From Oncomelania hupensis (taxonomy: Eukaryota > Mollusca > Gastropoda > Littorinimorpha > Pomatiopsidae): DNA of 64,000 nt. Within the stretch, counting starts at the first letter, position 1, and every line of letters begins with the position of its first letter. Of this stretch, positions 60,380 to 64,000 are shown one piece after another. The stretch lies in contig CM072515.1 of assembly GCA_036898135.1 (NCBI GenBank), forward strand, positions 46,677,818-46,741,817, read 5' to 3'. The position numbers were made by a program, and so were the translations under genes. Under the pieces are notes generated by a model that was not told the origin of the DNA, ran no database searches, and saw only the letters and a list, made by a program, of their open reading frames with translations.

Positions 60380-61454
60380 CAGTGTGTAATATTTAAGAGC
60401 TAGCTAGTGATTTTTCGTGTTAATACTAGTTTCTAATGTCGAAGATCTTATTTCTCCATTTCAGTAATGCGCCTGATCATCCGTTTTCGTGCTTACTGTT
60501 TTTAAGTCCCATTTCCTCACACTAACTGATTGTAATCCCAGCGAGCTCGCCCCCAATGTTCTGTACGTGTCGGTATAGCTAGGAGTTTTTACCCCCAATC
60601 TCTTCACACCAGTATGTAATCGCTGCGAGCGGCGTCTTTGACAAGAGAAGCGTCTTTATCGGAGACCTGTCGTCACTTTATCCATCTCTCTACCCCTGAC
60701 TCCCAATTGTTTTATTTCTACAAAAGAAGTCCCGCTTCTTCTTCTTCTTCATCTTCTTCTACCTTCGTCTTCCATCAGTGCACCAGGTCTTTATCGTGTT
60801 CAGCGGGGGTCGTGTTTTATATTTAGCTTCCCCCCTTTGTTTGCTGGGAAGTGCTCGATAGTGTTTCTTCTCTCACGCCTCCTATCTTACCTACTGATTT
60901 TCCTCCTAAACTCTCCTTCTCCTCACGCCTTTTGATCGATCGGATCAGTGTTCATTTGTATAGTGCATAAACAAGCTAGCTTCACGCCATGGAGTCATGC
61001 TTAGTGCACTGAACCAGCGCTCGTTTCTCTTTCCTTCACCCCATCCCTTCACTCCATCTCCACCATCTGAAGCGGGACTTCTTTTGTTTATTTTATTATA
61101 AATTATTAAACCAAGATGGCAAGCCGTTCAAATGTAGGCCCAGGCACTTACATAGGTGAAAAAGTAAAAATTTTCAAAAGTGTTAATTTTTCGGGGCGAT
61201 TTTGTGACTGGGCTTTATCTTAACGAAGCAAAAGAAAAGATCACTATCTGAACTATCTGCAAGCAAACAATTATCCAAATCGGCTTAACCAATATTTAGA
61301 TACAGCGCAAAATGTGTTTAGAAAATGGTGAAGTGTGACGACACGAGTGTTGACGCACGCTAAATAATGCTGTGTCTGGGTGTATATAATGATGTGCAAA
61401 GTTTGAATCAGCAGTTTGTATTGCGTGGGGTATGACAGGAATTTAGGTTTTCAT
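60380..61454 (+). other. Intergenic stretch, nothing recognised
   Basis: Mixed composition with a short (CTT)n at 60737-60755. No gene or transposon landmark was found. Confidence 0.4.
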
Positions 61455-62159
61455 CGTTTCGTTTCGTTAAGTAGATTACCGTCCCCAGACACATAAGCGT
61501 ATAGGGGACTTGTATGGAAGAAGGCCGTTGGAATTAAGAAGTCATGATGCGGGATGAGTCGCTTGAAGAGGGAGCGCGTAGCACTGCTGCAACGTCCGGT
61601 TGAAGTTAAGGTGGGTCTGAGATGAACAGCGGCGGGTGATGGTAGAGCAAGGGGCCAATGTTGGTAGGTCGGCAAGGGGCAGGCATGGTCGCTCGAAGGG
61701 GAAGAGGGAGGTGAGAGGAGGGGACGTATGTGCTTCACAAGAAGCAACGGGTCTGAGGGAGATGAATGAGTAGTTTAAGTATGGATGGATCGGTATCTAT
61801 CGGACGTGTGAAAATAATACTGATCTATTTGAATAGAAACTACCCCAAGTGGGGTCTAGGGAGAATACGTTCCCAGGAGGGAGCTGAGGCAAACAAGGAA
61901 TATGAGGAACAGGGTGGAATGGCTGATATTACAGGTGTCTATAGATTAAAATCCTATCAGGACCAAAATAAAAGGTTAAGAACGATGGGAAAAAGACCCC
62001 AACGTGTCCGACTAATCGGAAAAGACATACGCAATCATACAAAAAAGACCCCCCCCCCCCAAAAAAAAAAAAAAAAAAAAAAGAAATGTCGCGGCAAGCT
62101 CCGGAGAGAGTGAGAAGAGTCATGGGAGCGCACCCTGGAATACGAAAGGGTAACCAGAA

Positions 62160-62600
62160 GGTGGGCCATATAGTAAAAAGAGTCGTACTTACGCCAGACG
62201 CCCAGGATCAGAGATCTACTGGGAGAGCGTCAAGTGGTGTACCTAGTAGTGGTAGCTGATGCCTAGGATCCGGAGATCAACTAGGCAGGAGTCCTGTAGT
62301 AAAAGTCAGTCGTTAGGAATGCCAAACACACTAGGACCTAAGAGGGTCAACTAAAATGTGGGCCGAGTGGTAGAGGAAATCGTTCGTAAGAAAGTACGTC
62401 CAGGATATAAAGTCACTGGGGAACGTCGTGTAATAGGCGTCTGTAGTGGTGACTGATGCATAGGATCAAAACGATCGACTATGCAGGAGTCCTGTGGTAT
62501 AGGGTCTGTCACAAGGTAGGTGCCACATATAAGGACCCGTTAGGGTCAACTAGCATATGGGCCATATGTTAGATAATATTCGTGGGGAGAACGCCAGGAT
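62160..62600 (-). repeat. Tandem repeats of about 190 bp in the LINE 3' UTR
   Basis: Unit 1 (about 62160-62350), unit 2 (about 62351-62544) and a partial unit 3 share GTGGGCCATAT-like starts, CGCCAGGATC-like phrases, GATCAACTA-GCAGGAGTCCTGT and AGGGTCAACTA. Divergence is high, so the array is old. Confidence 0.75.
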
Positions 62601-62816
62601 CGGAGTCAACTGGGATCACAAATGGTAATTTGTCAAGTAAAAGGGAACAGTTGCCGAGGGTCAGAGAGATCATCTGGGCAAATGTCAAGTAGTACCAGGT
62701 GGTCCTAGGTATGGCAACAGGGCGAGCGTGTCGACCAGCAGAGGAGCTCATAGAACGGGTAGGGCTTAGCAGACGGGCCAAGTCCGGAGGCCGGTCCGGG
62801 AGTGTATCCAAAGGGA

Positions 62817-63998
62817 TTAAAGAAAAGAAGAAACTCTGGATCTGTGGATACATCCCGCAGCCAGAAAGAGAAGATTGATGTCGGTAGCGAGTGAATAGGC
62901 CACCAGGTCAGGAATGCCGTCGCCCAGGCGAGCGGACCGGCAGGCGGCTCTGACAGGCTGGAAGTCTTCGGCAAGATCGGGGCAGAGAAAGATGCAGTGT
63001 TCAAGACTAATGATACCACCGCAGGAGCAGGGTGTAATAGAGTAATGGCAGCGAGCTTTGCCAGCACAGAGCCGGAGGGCATAGGGTTTGTGTAGAGGGG
63101 GGCAGGAGGAATATAGCGGAGCAGGATGGCGCCCAGGAATCAACGCCAACTACCATCTGTCGGCGCACCATACCGAATAGGCCGCATCCCACTTATCGTG
63201 TAGCAGAACTTTGGTAGTAGAATGTAATTCAGAAGAAGAGGGAGGGATGCGCAGGGAAATAAGAGAATTTCCCGAGGAGCCTGCAGCAGCAGCACGATCG
63301 GCCCGCTCGTTGCCGGGCAGTCCGACGTGGGAAGGTATCCAGTAGAATTGGGTACTAGTGCCCAGGCTATGGAGAGTAGAGGTAAGCTCAAGGATAGATT
63401 GAAGGAGGCTTGGTCGGGAGCGGCAGGAGGAGCCGCCTATACAGAGCAGAGCACTTTTAGAGTCTGTGAGGATGGAGACCTGAGGGGCACGAGGCAGAGA
63501 GCCATCAGAAACGCCCCTCAGAGCCTCCTTGATGGCTACAAGTTCACACGTGAGGACAGAAGAACCGGGCGGGAGGCCACCGGAGAGGGAAATCCCGCCA
63601 GGAGCGGAGTTTCCATACCCAGCAGCGCCGTCCGGGAGGACCGAGCCATCAGTATAGATACGAACTGTGTCGGCAAGTGACTCGACTAGCTCGTGTGAGA
63701 TAGCAGTGAGAAGTGGTAGGTCGCCGGAGCGGGACAGAAGGCCTCCACCGGCGATGTGGGTAGGTGGAACGGGTTCCCAAGGAGGAAGAGGGGGGGGGGG
63801 GGTATCCTCCACGGAAATGCCGCGAGAGAATGGGCCCCCCAAAGACGTGGAGAGGTAGTCAGCGAGACCTATCTGGGGACGAGCGGTGATGGGCCACATG
63901 AACTGAGGTTGCAACTCACAAGAGGTGGAGTTGTCCACACGACCGGCTCTGACAACGTAGTCAGCACAGGCCTGGGTGATGGCATACCTCAGGGGCAA
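62817..63998 (-). pseudogene. LINE ORF2 C-terminal part: RNase H and Cys-rich tail
   Basis: The frame enters from the right edge. The RNase H has IYTDGSVLP (Asp117), CELVAIKEAL, ILTDSKSALL and HVGLPGNERADRAA, so all four acidic residues are in place. One TAG at 63150-63152 interrupts the same frame. It then continues as LALIPGRHPAPLYSS, CGKARCH-like residues and CSCGGIISLEHCIFLCPDL, a Cys/His motif common behind RNase H in R1/I/Jockey-like LINEs, to the stop at 62817. A Pro-rich insert (residues 67-79) coincides with a G homopolymer. With one visible stop the copy is probably dead but not old. Confidence 0.85.
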
Positions 63999-64000
63999 GA

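Larger units (their letters stand above)
61455..64000 (-). mobile_element. RNase H-bearing LINE, 3' half, cut by the window edge
   Basis: The minus-strand 3' end is GGTAATCTACTTAACGAAACG plus a further AACGA unit at about 61455-61475. It shares this end with the block at 14.97-17.09 kb. A long 3' UTR (61476 to about 62816) contains tandem repeats and a poly-C/poly-A patch at 62049-62080. The coding part continues past base 64000. Confidence 0.85.

Overview
This is animal nuclear DNA, most likely from a mollusc and perhaps a gastropod. It is AT-rich and contains U2-type introns, non-LTR retrotransposons of several clades, tRNA-derived SINEs and very long microsatellites. Nothing in it looks bacterial or viral. 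The mollusc assignment is an inference from the repeat content and the protein style, not from a search.

The host gene is one complete myogenic regulatory factor (MyoD/Myf5/myogenin/MRF4 family, bHLH) on the + strand. Exon 1 (727-1848) carries the His/Cys-rich region and the whole bHLH. Exon 2 (22366-22444) is only 79 bp. Exon 3 (51900-52048) carries the C-terminal helix III motif and the stop. The phases match exactly (0, then 1) and give 449 residues. The two introns are 20.5 and 29.5 kb, so about 50 kb of the window is intron of one developmental regulator. The 3' flank (52049 to about 53.4 kb) is probably the 3' UTR and holds a dense cluster of TGACGTCA-like sites.

The introns are packed with transposons. 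Intron 1 holds a SINE (2.9-3.35 kb), a mosaic of RTE-clade and RNase H-bearing I-like LINE pieces (5.1-7.15 kb), a long open Rex1/CR1-group LINE (10.4-13.75 kb), a 2.1-kb LINE 3'-UTR block made of two tandem duplications (15-17 kb), LINE 3' ends and two RTE stubs. It also holds the first of three Tourist-like MITE copies. Intron 2 holds the second and third MITE copies, a decayed antisense LINE with a SINE inside its RNase H domain (30.9-32.5 kb), a young 2.5-kb antisense LINE with perfect 12-bp target-site duplications (34.6-37.1 kb), a 65-bp LINE stub with perfect 12-bp duplications, an unassigned 171-codon ORF (49.6 kb), two minisatellites and a 458-bp GATA array.

Downstream of the gene (53.4-64 kb) there is no second host gene that I can recognise. 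That region has two more LINE 3'-UTR copies, a possible Harbinger-type Myb/SANT remnant (59.7 kb), a CR1/L2 fragment (60.1-60.4 kb) and the 3' half of an antisense RNase H LINE that runs off the right edge (61.45-64 kb).

No CRISPR, operon or prokaryotic feature is present. The most interesting material is the regulator's conserved three-exon design stretched by transposons, the CRE-like cluster, a microsatellite sitting against the last splice acceptor, and a set of insertions whose edges can be fixed to the base by their target-site duplications.
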